A DNA stretch of 64,000 nt from contig OZ022242.1 of NCBI GenBank assembly GCA_963978895.1, positions 32,139,186-32,203,185 of the forward strand, in the 5' to 3' direction. The stretch is from Erpobdella octoculata. Taxonomy: Eukaryota; Annelida; Clitellata; Hirudinida; Erpobdellidae. A program made the translations under genes and the position numbers. Positions 40,128 to 52,712 of the stretch are shown piece after piece. Within the stretch, counting starts at the first letter, position 1. Every line of letters begins with the position of its first letter. Under the pieces are notes generated by a model. That model was not told the origin of the DNA. It ran no database searches and saw nothing but the letters and a program-made list of their open reading frames with translations.

Positions 40128-43100
40128 GGTGGTGGTGGTGGTGGTGGTGGTGGTGGTGGTGGTGGTGGTGGTGGTGATGATGATGACGATGATGATGACG
40201 ACGACGACGATGATGATAACAGTGACCCAAAGATTAAGAGGCTGACCTGTGATAGATTATATTATGTGGTTCAAATCTTATTAGCTTGTGTCTTGATTGA
40301 ATAAGAATTAAAATTATAATTCTTGTGGATAAAATATCAACAATTGCATAAGCTTTTCCTGGCACTGCTGAGGTGTATTTCATGGTGTGGTGCCATAAGG
40401 TTACAATCATTACCGTTTTTTTATTGAATTCTTCTTGCTGCAGGACTACTGCCTTAGATACATTGTGAAAGACGCCTCTTATAATAACATAGTGATGAGC
40501 AAAGACTTTGAAACTGTCAACCAGTCCCTGATGGTTGAGATTGTGCGACTTAGACAACAGTGCCAGTCACGTCATCACGTGGACATGACGTCACAAGCTT
40601 TTGACGTCCACAGATGTCAGTAAACGTTTGTGACATGTTTACCATGTAACTTTTTTTTTTGGGGATGGATAAAGGAAAAGCTAATATTATATTAATTATT
40701 TAAATTTTTATTATATTGTGTATAAAAATCAATTGAAATTATATTAGTTTAATTACATTATAACTAATAATGATATTATTGTGTTTTGTTGGTTAAAAGT
40801 AATCAGTGAAACAAGTTTCATAAACATAATAAATTATGTTGACTCTGTTCAAGCCAATACCTTGGAGCAAGACATGGAAAAGTTCTTAAAAGAGTCTGGT
40901 AAGGAGTTCAGCGATGTCACTTTGCGTTTGGGTGAGTCAGAGTTTAGAGGTCACAAGGTCATCCTAGCTGCGAGGTCAGCTTATTTTGAAGCCTTCTTCA
41001 GGTCGTTTGCTCCTCCAGATGATGTCGTCAATGTAAGTTGTTTTTGTTGCTTCGTTCTGTTGGTGAATCGATGGAGATGTGGTTGTTGAGAGTTGTAAAT
41101 ATGGTTGTTGGAGTTGTAAATTTAGTTGTTGGTGTTGTAAATGTGGTTGTTGGAGTTGTAAATGTAGTTGTTGGTGTTGTAGATGTGGTTGTTGGTGTTG
41201 TAAATGTAGTTGTTGGTGTTGTAGATGTGGTTGTTGATGTTGTAAATGTAGTTGTTGGTGTTTTAGATGTGGTTGTTGAAGTTGTACATGTGGTTGTTGG
41301 AGTTGTGAATATGGTTGTTGGAGATTTAAACATAGCTGCTGAAAATGTAGAAGTGGTTGTTTGAGTTTCAGATGCGGTTGTCGGAGATGTAAATTTAGTT
41401 TTTTTTGAGTTGTAGATATCGTTGTTGGAGATATAGATGTGGTTGTTATAGTTATAGATGTGTTTGTTGCAGATGAGGTTGGATTAATAGATGGGGTTTT
41501 GAAGTTATAGATGGGTTTGTTGTCAAGACCACAGGTGTCAGGGTTGTTATCAAGACTTAGATTGATCACAGGTATCAAGGTTTTTATCAAGACTTAGATT
41601 GACCACAGGTATCAAGGTTTTTATCAAGACTTAGATTGACCACAGGTATCGGAGCTGGTATCAAGACTTAGATTGATCACAGGTTTCAATGGGAGACTCA
41701 GTGCCAACGACACAGTCTTTCGACAGCCTTATGAGGTTCCTATACTATGGAGATGTCAACATGCCACCTGAACACTCACTCTACCTCTTTTCAGCCTCAA
41801 ATTTTTATTCATTTACTAATAACAGATTACAGGTTATTTATATTTTTTGGATATAATGTTGATGTTGCTGATAATTTTGGTGTTGTAGAATGGGTGTTGA
41901 TTTTGATGGCAGTGTTGCGATCTCAGGTTTTTAATCTTAGAGCACAAATGACCTGATACCAGGGAATACCAGTCTTTGCCAATTTTGACCAAGTACTCTT
42001 GGTCTTCCATGATTGGTCATTTTCTGGGTGTTGACGAAGGCATTATTATCATTTTCATCTAATCTTTACTAAGTTTTGAAGTCAATAAGCTTGTCATTTT
42101 ATTATTTTTCATATCAGGCTTACTGCAAGTACAATCTGGAGATGAATGTGAATCAAATGAATGTAATCCAGGTAACCACTGTGATATTTCTAATGAATGT
42201 CATCTGGGTAACCACTGGGATATTTCTAATGAATGTCATCTGGGTAACCACTGGGATATTTCTAATGAATGTCATCTGGGTAACCACTGGGATATTTCTA
42301 ATGAATGTCTTCTGGGTAACCACTGTGATATTTCTAATGAATGTCTTCTGGGTAACCACTATGATATTTCTAATGAATGTCTTCTGGGTAACCACTATGA
42401 TATATCTAATGAATGTCTTCTGGGTAACCACTGTGATATTTCTAATGAATGTCATCTGGGTGACCACGGTACTAATGAATGTGGTGGTGATGTTATTGAT
42501 GTTTCTAATAACAAGAGCGATGATTACGATAATACCGATTCTTACGGTGATAAATGACAGATCCTGGAGGCGGCTGATCGTATTCAAGCACTGGAGATGA
42601 AGAACAGAGCCCTCGATATTGTCGTGGCCAATTTCTCAAAGGTAAGCTTATGTTTCTAGTGTTGAAATTACTTTAAATACTTTAATATTAAAATATAAAT
42701 TGCTTCAAATAATTAAATATTATAATATAAATTACTTTAAATTCTTGAATATTATAATATAAATAATTTAAATGCTTGAATATTATAAGGCTCTTAAAAC
42801 TCATCTGTTCATTAAGTCTTATAACTAAACTTTTTTTTTTTTATTTATTTTATTTTATTTTTTTTTTTTTTTGTTTATCCGAGGTTTTTGACGTTTTGTA
42901 CAGCGCTCTTGTGATGACTATTCCATTGTACTGCGCTATATAAATTATCCATATTATCATTATATTATTATTAATATAAATTGTTTTAAATACTTTAATA
43001 ATTTAATTTGTATTATTTATTTTAACCTCGCAATTGCAAACCTACAGTCTGTCACAGATTCATCATCATTTTTATTGATTAAATTGGTTTCGCAATTTAC

Positions 43101-43240
43101 TTTTTGTTGTTGTCTTTTGATATTATAAATCTTTTAACTTTAAGGTTGCTAAGCAACAAGAAATACGATCTCTCAGCAAAAGCCTCCTCCTCGAGATCAT
43201 CCAGTCAGCAGCAGACAAAATGGAAACACTCGGCTTGTGA
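34219..43240 (+). CDS. LZTR1: Leucine-zipper-like transcriptional regulator 1 (Kelch-BTB adaptor), 21 coding exons
   Basis: Substrate adaptor of CUL3 ubiquitin ligases; in animals studied it targets RAS-family GTPases on endomembranes. Exons: 34219-34490, 34594-34656, 34728-34784, 34889-34968, 35060-35168, 35259-35406, 36265-36404, 36743-36889, 37052-37106, 37196-37306, 37438-37530, 37733-37822, 38042-38213, 38322-38386, 39935-40051, 40444-40615, 40854-41032, 41683-41832, 42118-42171, 42561-42641, 43145-43240 (TGA). Phases agree throughout (2451 nt, 816 residues; human about 840). Domains: six Kelch blades (residues ~70-395; [53 protein letters not shown]), BTB1 ([12 protein letters not shown]), BACK helices, BTB2 ([20 protein letters not shown]), second BACK. 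The ATG at 34219 is chosen because the family motif LTLDFGP...HRWKEMP follows in frame. The N-terminal 60 residues are not conserved. Confidence 0.95.
35824..36213. mobile_element. hAT-type MITE in LZTR1 intron (390 bp)
   Basis: Ends CAGGGGTTAAAATATA and (complement) CAGTGGTTAAAGTATA differ at two positions. Perfect 8-bp target duplication CTAGTATC at 35816-35823 and 36214-36221. Interior has GGGAACG/CGTTCCC words and GGGGCCCATTTTT repeats. It lies in the intron 35407-36264. Confidence 0.9.
38613..38730. repeat. 38-bp tandem repeat, 3 copies
   Basis: CTATTAGCTGATTTCAAA starts at 38613, 38651 and 38689, period 38, in the LZTR1 intron 38387-39934. Confidence 0.9.
38851..39000 (-). repeat. GGGATCAGTTGTCC minisatellite, inverted arm 1
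   Basis: About nine units of 15-18 bp read on the minus strand as GGGATCAGTTGTCC with short spacers (TGT, TAT, CA). Inverted relative to 39598-39762 in the same intron. Confidence 0.95.
39086..39190. repeat. (TATG)n microsatellite
   Basis: GTAT/TATG tetranucleotide repeat lying between the two inverted GGGATCAG arrays. Confidence 0.95.
39598..39762 (+). repeat. GGGATCAGTTGTCC minisatellite, arm 2
   Basis: About ten units of GGGATCAGTTGTC with 2-4 base linkers (TAT, CAT, AGT, CGT, CT, TT, AC). The order of linker variants largely mirrors that in arm 1, suggesting the arms are an inverted duplication rather than independent expansions. Confidence 0.95.
40081..40216. repeat. (GAT)n(GGT)n(GAC)n compound array
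   Basis: Begins about 30 bases after the donor at 40052 of the LZTR1 exon and changes from GAT to a pure GGT block (40111-40176), then to GAT/GAC. Confidence 0.95.
41090..41350. repeat. 21-bp minisatellite in LZTR1 intron
   Basis: About twelve units of GTAAATGTAGTTGTTGGTGTT with AAA/AGA variants. The period is divisible by three, so both strands show long open frames with Val- or Thr-rich periodic peptides. These are not expressed genes on any evidence here. Confidence 0.9.
41513..41690. repeat. 37-bp minisatellite that includes an LZTR1 splice acceptor
   Basis: CAAGACTTAGATTGA starts at 41551, 41588, 41625 and 41662, period exactly 37. Each unit contains CACAGGTATC or CACAGGTTTC. The last copy supplies the acceptor CACAG that precedes the LZTR1 exon at 41683, so near-identical decoy acceptors lie 37, 74 and 111 bases upstream. 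Confidence 0.92.
42145..42470. repeat. 36-bp minisatellite grown from an LZTR1 splice donor
   Basis: Units of 36 bp around ATTTCTAATGAATGTCATCT then GGGTAACCACTGGGAT. The exon end AATGAATGTAATCCAG with its donor GTAACC at 42172 is itself the first, diverged unit. About eight further units follow in the intron, each recreating ATGAATGTCWTCTGG|GTAACC. Because 36 is a multiple of three, the LZTR1 frame stays open through the array to about 42600. Confidence 0.92.
42781..42975 (+). mobile_element. 3' end of an L2-type LINE in LZTR1 intron
   Basis: Short coding remnant [12 protein letters not shown] then stop, followed by GTACAGCGCTCTTG, the GCGCTATATAAAT motif and (ATT)n-like tail at about 42951-42975. 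This is the characteristic tail of L2/CR1-type LINEs in many animals. Extremely 5'-truncated. Confidence 0.65.
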
Positions 43241-43895
<655 letters not shown>

Positions 43896-44034
43896 TGATT
43901 TTTCGGCAATAACGTAATTATTTCTAAATATAAATGTAATGCGTAATTATTTAAGATTTTCATTTGTTTCCATTCTATTTTACCACGTTTTTCTCAATTT
44001 GCTTTCTTGTCCATTTGTTTGTTTGTCTAAGGGT

Positions 44035-44225
44035 ATACCCAGCAAACACACCCGCACGGGACCTGTGCGGGTTAGAGACGGGTTCCCCGTTTATCTCAGC
44101 TCGCTGGGATAAAACACCGGGATAGATACGGGACCCGTGCGGGGATACCAGCTGGTAATAAATCATTTAAATCATCATTCATCCCGCGCGGGTCCCGTGT
44201 CTAGCCCAGCTGTCCATCCCAGCCC
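44035..44225. repeat. GC-rich self-complementary repeat next to the Gypsy fragment
   Basis: Begins with CCCAGCAAACACACCCGC and contains CCCGCACGGGACCTGTGCGGG, GGGACCCGTGCGGGG and CCCGCGCGGGTCCCGTG, which can pair with each other. Probably a small non-autonomous DNA element or the remains of one. No target duplication identified. Confidence 0.45.
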
Positions 44226-44242
44226 TATCACGTGACTTTTTA

Positions 44243-45076
44243 ATGCAAGAATATTGGGAAGCGAGGACGAAGATGAACTGGATGATCGAGTCCGGAGAGT
44301 TATTAAGGAAAGAATTAACTGAAAACTCACCACGCTGCTGGAGTTGTGGAAGACCGAGACATCTACAAAAAGACTGTATAATTCAAATGTTTAGACCCGG
44401 GCAACAGGAGAAAATGGATCACTGTAGGCGTAATTATGTCAAGCAAGGAAAACCCATAAAGGCCCAATCCAACAAGAAAAAATCAGATTCTGTGAAGGTA
44501 AAAGATAATTTGCCTTGCAGAGTTATGCCAGTTGCCGTTCTTGGAAAAGGAACTAGTTTATTTGTGGAAAGTAGATTAGGAATGAGAAACTGTAAGTTTA
44601 TTATTGATACGGGAGCTTCTTGTTCAATCATAAAACCTTGTTTGGCGAAAGGAGTGGTTTTACAAAAAGGAAAGCACATCCGTTTAAGGACTGCAACAGG
44701 AGAGCTTGTTCCAGTAGTTGGTAAAATTCAAACTAAAATAAGGCTGGGAAATAAGACTTTTCAGCACCAGTTTCTGGTTGCTGATATGGAAGAAGATTGC
44801 CTACTTGGGCTTGACTTTGTGAGAACTCAGGGTTTTGCAGTGGACTTAAAAATGGGAACATTCAGACAGGGAAATATGGAAATACCTGTTTGCTATAAAG
44901 GCAAAACAAATTCGGTAAAGCGAGATGAACTGGATGATCGAGTCCGGAGAGTTATTAAGGAAAGAATTAACTGGAAAGGGAATAACTCACCACGCCGCTG
45001 GAGTTGTGGAAGACCGGGACATCTACAAAAAGACTGTATAATTCAGTCGGAATTTTTGGTTTGGGCAAGAATATAG
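44243..45076 (+). CDS. Gypsy-type retrotransposon fragment: nucleocapsid and protease
   Basis: A 277-codon frame. A CCHC zinc knuckle (CWSCGRPRHLQKDC) near residue 33 binds RNA in Gag proteins. The retropepsin-like protease follows with the active-site IIDTGASCSII and the flap/second motif LLGLDFVRTQGFAVD. Near the C-terminus there is a second copy of the knuckle region (44924-45045 duplicates 44272-44385), whose first Cys is Arg (RWSCGRPGH), so it is probably broken. The capsid-coding part and the left LTR are missing. The frame ends shortly before the reverse transcriptase frame. Confidence 0.85.
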   Translation: MQEYWEARTKMNWMIESGELLRKELTENSPRCWSCGRPRHLQKDCIIQMFRPGQQEKMDHCRRNYVKQGKPIKAQSNKKKSDSVKVKDNLPCRVMPVAVLGKGTSLFVESRLGMRNCKFIIDTGASCSIIKPCLAKGVVLQKGKHIRLRTATGELVPVVGKIQTKIRLGNKTFQHQFLVADMEEDCLLGLDFVRTQGFAVDLKMGTFRQGNMEIPVCYKGKTNSVKRDELDDRVRRVIKERINWKGNNSPRRWSCGRPGHLQKDCIIQSEFLVWARI

Positions 45077-45142
45077 AATGAGAAAAATTTAAGAGTTGTT
45101 GGGTTCATCGAGCCCCTGAACGGAGTTGAAAAACATGGATTA

Positions 45143-46699
<1,557 letters not shown>

Positions 46700-46706
46700 T
46701 AATAAG

Positions 46707-46821
<115 letters not shown>

Positions 46822-46924
46822 TGTCTATCTGTTACATTTTCCTACGTAAAGGACATAATTGCACTTCTTTGTTTTTCCAAAATAACTTTTTAAAATAATT
46901 TTTAAAAAAATATTTTAATTAGCC

Positions 46925-47044
46925 ATGGACCTATCCTCAGATCTACCAAATGTAAACAAACAATTTCATAAAAATCGGTTCAGCCGTTTCGGAGGAGTTC
47001 AATTTCAAACACTATGAAACGAGATTTATATATATATATATAGA
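46925..47044 (-). mobile_element. Helitron 5' end, minus strand
   Basis: On the minus strand the end reads A|TCTATATATATATATAAAT then CTCGTTTCATAGTGTTTG and GGCTGAACC, nearly the same as at 16975-17035. TC preceded by A is the expected Helitron 5' boundary. Its 3' end was not found to the left, where (TA)n intervenes. Confidence 0.55.
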
Positions 47045-47340
47045 TATATATCAGTCAAAAAATAAATTAAAAAAAAATGTTTTTTTTTGCCTCTTTATCT
47101 GAGTCAAATAACTAAAATTTTTGAATCTAAAACAACCGATACGCTTAATCTTGTTAATTATTTTGGACCTCTGGCGACTTATAAATAAACATCCATACTG
47201 TTTAATTATATTGGACCTCTAGCGACTTATAAATAAACATCCGTACTGTTTAATTATTTTGAACCTCTGGCGACTTATACATAAACAACATCGCTAGTCG
47301 GCAGGAATTATTTTGATTTGGTTAATTTTAATTGTTTTAA

Positions 47341-48295
47341 GACCTAATTCATGTCGGAAACATTCAATTTATGTATTGTCATCCAGAATAAAGTTTTCCT
47401 GGAAGTTTTAGAGCTCTAGGTAGTTGAAAAGTGGGTGAATTTTCGTTTCTAAGATTTGATCACCACAGACAAACAAACCAACAAACAAACAAACAATGAG
47501 ACGAGTGAAGGTAAATAAAAGCATTTAATAATGGGATGCGGAAAGTTCGCCCCCGGCTTATTGCTCCATCTTTTCGCCCCCGGGAAAGTTCGCCCCTGGG
47601 AAGTTTCGCCCCCGGTTTTTCGCCCGTGGGAAAGTTTGCCCCCACGCTTTTCGCCTCCAGTGTTTCGCCCCCGTTTTTCGCCCCAATTTTTTGCTCCCAG
47701 TTTTTTTCCGGTTTTTGCCTCCGGTTTTTCACCCCGATTTTTCGCCCCGGATTTCGTACCTGATTTTTTATCTGGAAAAATTTCTCATATAATTGTTTGC
47801 ACGTTCTTCTCAAGACGTTAGTTCCTATGGTTTTTGACTTTTTCCCTTCTACAACCTTTTATCGTTAAGAAAATAATATTAACCCCTGAAAAATATTGCC
47901 AGCAGTGTTTCATCCAGACCATTTGACTTTGAGAGGAAATTTGAAAATTAGTGGAGGGCCGGATCATCATTTCAGTATAAAGCTGAGAAAGTAAATAATT
48001 TAAAACCCACACTTTAAAACATGTCCTAGACATTTTTTCCTTCTATAGTAGCAGATGACGGGTTAAATGGGAGTAGTTGTAGACACTTCTCTACATTCTT
48101 ATACACTTTTCCTTCTACTGTACCGGAAGGGGGTAGTTGTTGATGTATTTCGAACAAATTTTACCAGAACTGAAAAACCAAAAGGAAAAACTGGGAGCAA
48201 ATTTTACCAGAAGTGAAAAACTAAAAAAAAACTGGGAGCAACACTGTTCATAATTTCTAATTTCAAGCGAGTGAAGTCGCGACGGGTACTGCTAG
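47341..48295 (+). mobile_element. Helitron-like element, 3' part, + strand
   Basis: Starts with a segment (GACCTAATTCATGTCGG...) shared with 16800-16910, continues through a degenerate (TTTTTCGCCCCCGG)n minisatellite at about 47545-47760, and ends AGCGAGTGAAGTCGCGACGG-GTACTG-CTAG at 48292-48295 followed by T. The terminus closely matches that of the complete Helitron at 59600-59640. The 5' boundary is unknown. Lies just 3' of the cullin gene. Confidence 0.6.
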
Positions 48296-48360
48296 TTGAT
48301 TCCATAAAAAATTGTTTATTTGATAAAGTAAAAAAAATGGATTTGAGAAGTGACGATTGT

Positions 48361-50619
48361 TTAAGCTAGGTAAACGTATTCATTTACGGAATCTTTCTTT
48401 CTTTCGATATATTCTCTTGCAATCAGGATGTCCAACGTCTTTCTAATCAAATCAAGTGTAGGTGAAAATAACTTATGAGATTCTTTGAAAATTTCTCCAA
48501 CTAATTCTTCGTGTTGAATTGTTTTTCTTGCTTTCATTGTCTTGACAACAAGAGCTTGCAAATACAAAAGTCTATCTTGTTCTACTTTGACAATGGCACG
48601 CTTATCATCTTGAGTTTCTTTATCTTTTTCTGGTCTTTGCACCTGTAGTTTAAACTTACGTTTTTCATTGGAAAAGTTCATGTTCACCGTAAATGTAGAA
48701 GTTTCATTAACTAATTCTTGAGAATTAATTAATATACGACTGTCCACTAGTTGTTGCAAGCACTTCTTTGCCATTTCCGATGGTAGACCCGTTTGAGTAA
48801 CGACGTTTTCAAGCATAACAGTTTCATGTTCTGAAAAGACATTCATTACCAATGCTGCTGGCAAAGAAGTTTCTACCACATATGTCTTGCTCAAATACAA
48901 CAAGTTCACATCACAGGTGCAAAAATTATATTGCCATAAAAGTTGTCTTCCGCTCAATTCGTTGTTGTAATACGTAATGAATGTGGTGATACAATATTCT
49001 AATTCGTAAGGCAGGTTACAACTGTAATTTGACTTCAAGGACTCTTGCCAGACAAGAGCTTGAATGATCATAAAACTAGATTTTAATTGCAAGTTTAGAT
49101 TGTTAATTTTACAAAAATCTAAAAACTTGCTGGTTCGATCTTCGCTTACTTTTATATCATTGATAAGCATGACCATTCTGTTAATGTACTTTGAACTGGT
49201 TTCTGTTTGAAGTTTCTGAACCATTAATTCTTCAATCTCATTAGAATACGACAAAAACTGGACAAGTCTTTTTCCAAGGTTTTGGGTAAACAAATTTCCG
49301 AAAACGTCTTTGTCATCAGTAAATTTAAAAACTAAAATTGCTTTCTCAATATTTTCTTTAATAGTTTCTTCGTCCACTTTAGACCTTCCTTTTTTTAGTA
49401 TGAAATCACAATATCTGGCAAGAAACAACCCTATCGAAAAAGCATGTTTTGACTGTTTTCTAGTCTCTTCTTGAAACTGCTGCAAAGCCTTATTAACTCC
49501 TTGATCCAATGATTTAAGAAATATCTCGCAGTGACAATTATTGGAAATAAATTGAGAAAGTTTCGTATAATTTTTTGCCGTTGTATCAACAAATGACACG
49601 GGCGTTATATTCTGTTTAATTTCATCAAAAAACTTGACAAATTTTTTTTCGACCCAGTCTTTCATCTCATCTGCTAAGGTTTGCTTTAAATTATCATCAC
49701 CTTCCTGAAACAGTTTCTGTACTATTTGAGCACCTCCAGTGTTTTCTTTCTCTAAAATATCAACAAATCCATTTTTTATGAAATCAAGTTGATTGCAAAT
49801 TAGTTCATATTTTACCACTTTCATAATTTTTTCGAAGGTATCAGTGTCAAAACGTTTTTCAAACTTTTCTTTTTCACGATCAATTAACTGCAAACAATCA
49901 TTACCGTATTTACTAAAATCCAATAAAGCGACTACTTCCTTTGCCTTTTCTTTATAACAGTTACAAGCTTGATCTAATAGAGGTTTCTGGAATACTGATT
50001 CAAACAGTATTTTACTTGTGTCTGAACATTCATTATCAATTTCAATAAAATAATCAGATAACTCTTTTAACGAATGATCTTCATAATTAACAACATCCAG
50101 TCTTACATTTTCAACTACCTTCAAGATAATGTCTTTAATAGATGTGTCAATCTTAATTATGACATTTCTCAGGGCATCAAAAATTAACTTTTTTGTTTTA
50201 TCAAAAATTCTTCTATCTTCACCAGAAATGTAATCTAATGCGGTTTTTGGTTTTTCTGTGCTGAAGATATCGTTAAAAACTTTAAAAGACTTATTTAATC
50301 TATTAATCTTCTCATCTAATTTTTTTGCAGTGCAAACAAATTCATTGATGTTATATTTCTTTAAAATATGAATCATTGGCTCAAACTTTTCGGAGAGACA
50401 CTTTTCAAAATGTCGTACGAATGGTCCACAGAATTCACCAGCTTGTTTATTTGAATGTTCATTGCAGTAATGATATAAATAAATTGGCATTTGGCGTTTT
50501 TCTTCACAAACCATTTTTTTTTCAAAAAAGGTACTCTCAATAAACTTTACTACGATATCTGGCAAGGAACACATCTTTAAAATATAACTGACAAATAACT
50601 TAACTGTAAATTTGATCAA
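48361..50619 (-). CDS. Divergent cullin, intronless (probable retrogene)
   Basis: Cullins scaffold RING ubiquitin ligases. This 752-codon frame spans the full usual length (~740-780). The N-terminal helical repeats show YLYHYCNE. The cullin homology domain has SSKYINRMVMLINDIKVS, a PYELEYCITTFITYYNNE-type motif, GRQLLWQYNF, then a winged-helix region. The C-terminus has the neddylation motif VVKTMKARKTIQHEELVGEI with its acceptor Lys, RKTLDILIAREYIERKK and terminal YVYLA. It looks closest to the CUL1/CUL2 side but is very divergent. No introns, unlike neighbouring genes, and no stop or frameshift, which argues for selection or recent origin. The first Met may be internal (MCSLPDIVVKF, about residue 16). 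A (TA)n array begins about 80 bp upstream; no poly(A) tail or target duplication was visible. Confidence 0.88.
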   Translation of the reverse strand: MIKFTVKLFVSYILKMCSLPDIVVKFIESTFFEKKMVCEEKRQMPIYLYHYCNEHSNKQAGEFCGPFVRHFEKCLSEKFEPMIHILKKYNINEFVCTAKKLDEKINRLNKSFKVFNDIFSTEKPKTALDYISGEDRRIFDKTKKLIFDALRNVIIKIDTSIKDIILKVVENVRLDVVNYEDHSLKELSDYFIEIDNECSDTSKILFESVFQKPLLDQACNCYKEKAKEVVALLDFSKYGNDCLQLIDREKEKFEKRFDTDTFEKIMKVVKYELICNQLDFIKNGFVDILEKENTGGAQIVQKLFQEGDDNLKQTLADEMKDWVEKKFVKFFDEIKQNITPVSFVDTTAKNYTKLSQFISNNCHCEIFLKSLDQGVNKALQQFQEETRKQSKHAFSIGLFLARYCDFILKKGRSKVDEETIKENIEKAILVFKFTDDKDVFGNLFTQNLGKRLVQFLSYSNEIEELMVQKLQTETSSKYINRMVMLINDIKVSEDRTSKFLDFCKINNLNLQLKSSFMIIQALVWQESLKSNYSCNLPYELEYCITTFITYYNNELSGRQLLWQYNFCTCDVNLLYLSKTYVVETSLPAALVMNVFSEHETVMLENVVTQTGLPSEMAKKCLQQLVDSRILINSQELVNETSTFTVNMNFSNEKRKFKLQVQRPEKDKETQDDKRAIVKVEQDRLLYLQALVVKTMKARKTIQHEELVGEIFKESHKLFSPTLDLIRKTLDILIAREYIERKKDSVNEYVYLA

Positions 50620-50691
50620 CTAATAAATAGTGCTAATGCAAAAGCTTTTTGTGAGCTTTATAAATTTGGGAAAAAGATTATCAACATTGAT

Positions 50692-50803
<112 letters not shown>

Positions 50804-50963
50804 CTCCGCCTTGCTTTTGCAAGCCAGTCCCAAGCCTGGAGAAAGGAGGAGGGAAAAGTTAAAAGGATCAAATTATGATCCACGACAGGAAGTACTTAGG
50901 TGCTTCTAACATACAGACATTTCAGTCTTAAAACACCTTGTGTAAAGGACTATAAACTATTAT

Positions 50964-51241
<278 letters not shown>

Positions 51242-51250
51242 AATCTTATA

Positions 51251-51294
51251 GGCTAATAGATCTATTTCGGCAATTTTTTGCCATCATCAGAGCC
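51251..51294 (-). ncRNA. Hammerhead ribozyme-like motif (PLE-associated), minus strand
   Basis: Minus strand: stem I GGCT, core CTGATGA, one T, stem II GGCAA-AAAA-TTGCC, core GAA, stem III ATAG-AT-CTAT, cleavage-site base T, stem I AGCC. All elements of a minimal type I hammerhead are in order, with the canonical CUGANGA and GAAA boxes. The extra T at position 10.1, a short stem III and U at the cleavage position may weaken activity. Hammerheads are known in the terminal repeats of Penelope-like elements, and this one lies between a GIY-YIG end and an N-terminal start, as expected. Confidence 0.6.
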
Positions 51295-51689
51295 GTTTAA
51301 CTTTTTAAAATAAAATGCAGTGACTAAATGGTAAAAGATACAACTAATTGAAAGGAATTAAAATACAATTTAAATAAAATTTAAATTCATTATATACAAA
51401 TGTAACAACATAAAAAATATTTAAATTAAAATAATTATAATAATAACAGTAATAACTAAATAATTAAGATCAGTAAAGTTAGTAAAGCCTTTAACAACGG
51501 AATTACAGTCAACTTCAAGGACGTGACTGGAAGAAGAATCACATACATTATCTATAACCTTTGAAACACAAACGTCTGGTACAAAACATTCATTCAACGA
51601 AGAAATACCTGAAGAAACATTGGCACTATTAACATGCATATTTTTAACAGAAGTTGTAAATGAGTTAAAACATTTATTATTATTATTAT

Positions 51690-52045
51690 TATTAGTTTTA
51701 TTACTATTTAGAGAACCAAAAAGTTTAAGAGTTAAATCAAAAGAATACCATTGTTTATTAATTAAAGGCTTACATTTATTAATAGCTAAAGCTTCTTTTA
51801 ATTTTAACTTAATGGGTTGATTTTCTTTCATTAGTATACTGGTGTTATCAATTAGAAATTTATGTGATGGTTTGATTGAATGTTGTGTTGACATATGTTG
51901 GTATATGGCACCACTTTGACAATGCATAGTCAATCTACGAGACAGAGTAGTTCTAGTATGACCAATGTATTTTTCCACCTGACCATGTGGAAACGGACAC
52001 GAAAATTGGTACACTAGGTTGGTTTGTGCTACAGGGCTAGAAACA
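51690..52045 (-). pseudogene. Penelope-like element GIY-YIG endonuclease fragment
   Basis: Minus-strand frame reads [76 protein letters not shown]. The VYQF...YIGHT pair is the GIY-YIG signature, with the conserved Arg of TLSRRL and the Glu of [10 protein letters not shown]. This nuclease domain is the C-terminal module of Penelope retroelements. The reverse transcriptase that should precede it is absent; instead a T-run and (TA)n lie upstream (52059-52234). The frame continues to 51421 without further recognisable motifs. Confidence 0.8.
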
Positions 52046-52058
52046 TTATTTATACTAT

Positions 52059-52437
<379 letters not shown>

Positions 52438-52439
52438 AT

Positions 52440-52679
52440 CAGACTTATGATTAAGCTGAAACTCATCAACCTGTTAGTCCTGATGATACCGCGCGCACCT
52501 GTGTCGAAGAAGAATGTCCGATTGATGACAATTGTTTGTATTCATCCAGTTCTTTCCTCCATTTACTTTCAAACGAGAACATCACTGTTCGACGAAAGCG
52601 GAGATATTCTTGATTTTATTTATTTAAATATCTTATGTAATTTCGACTTAATTTAATCATTTATTATCATAATACTTGC

Positions 52680-52712
<33 letters not shown>

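Noticed and set aside
41028..41590. Open frames on both strands with Thr/Pro- or Val-rich periodic peptides
   Set aside because: Produced by a 21-bp minisatellite within an LZTR1 intron; period divisible by three keeps frames open.
42076..42600. 174-codon frame with [12 protein letters not shown] repeats as a separate gene
   Set aside because: It is LZTR1 exon plus intron read-through over the 36-bp array; real exons at 42118-42171 and 42561-42641 are supported by splice consensus and family similarity.
47460..47821. Pro/Phe- or Lys-rich frames near 47.5-47.8 kb
   Set aside because: They follow the degenerate TTTTCGCCCCCGG minisatellite inside the Helitron-like element.
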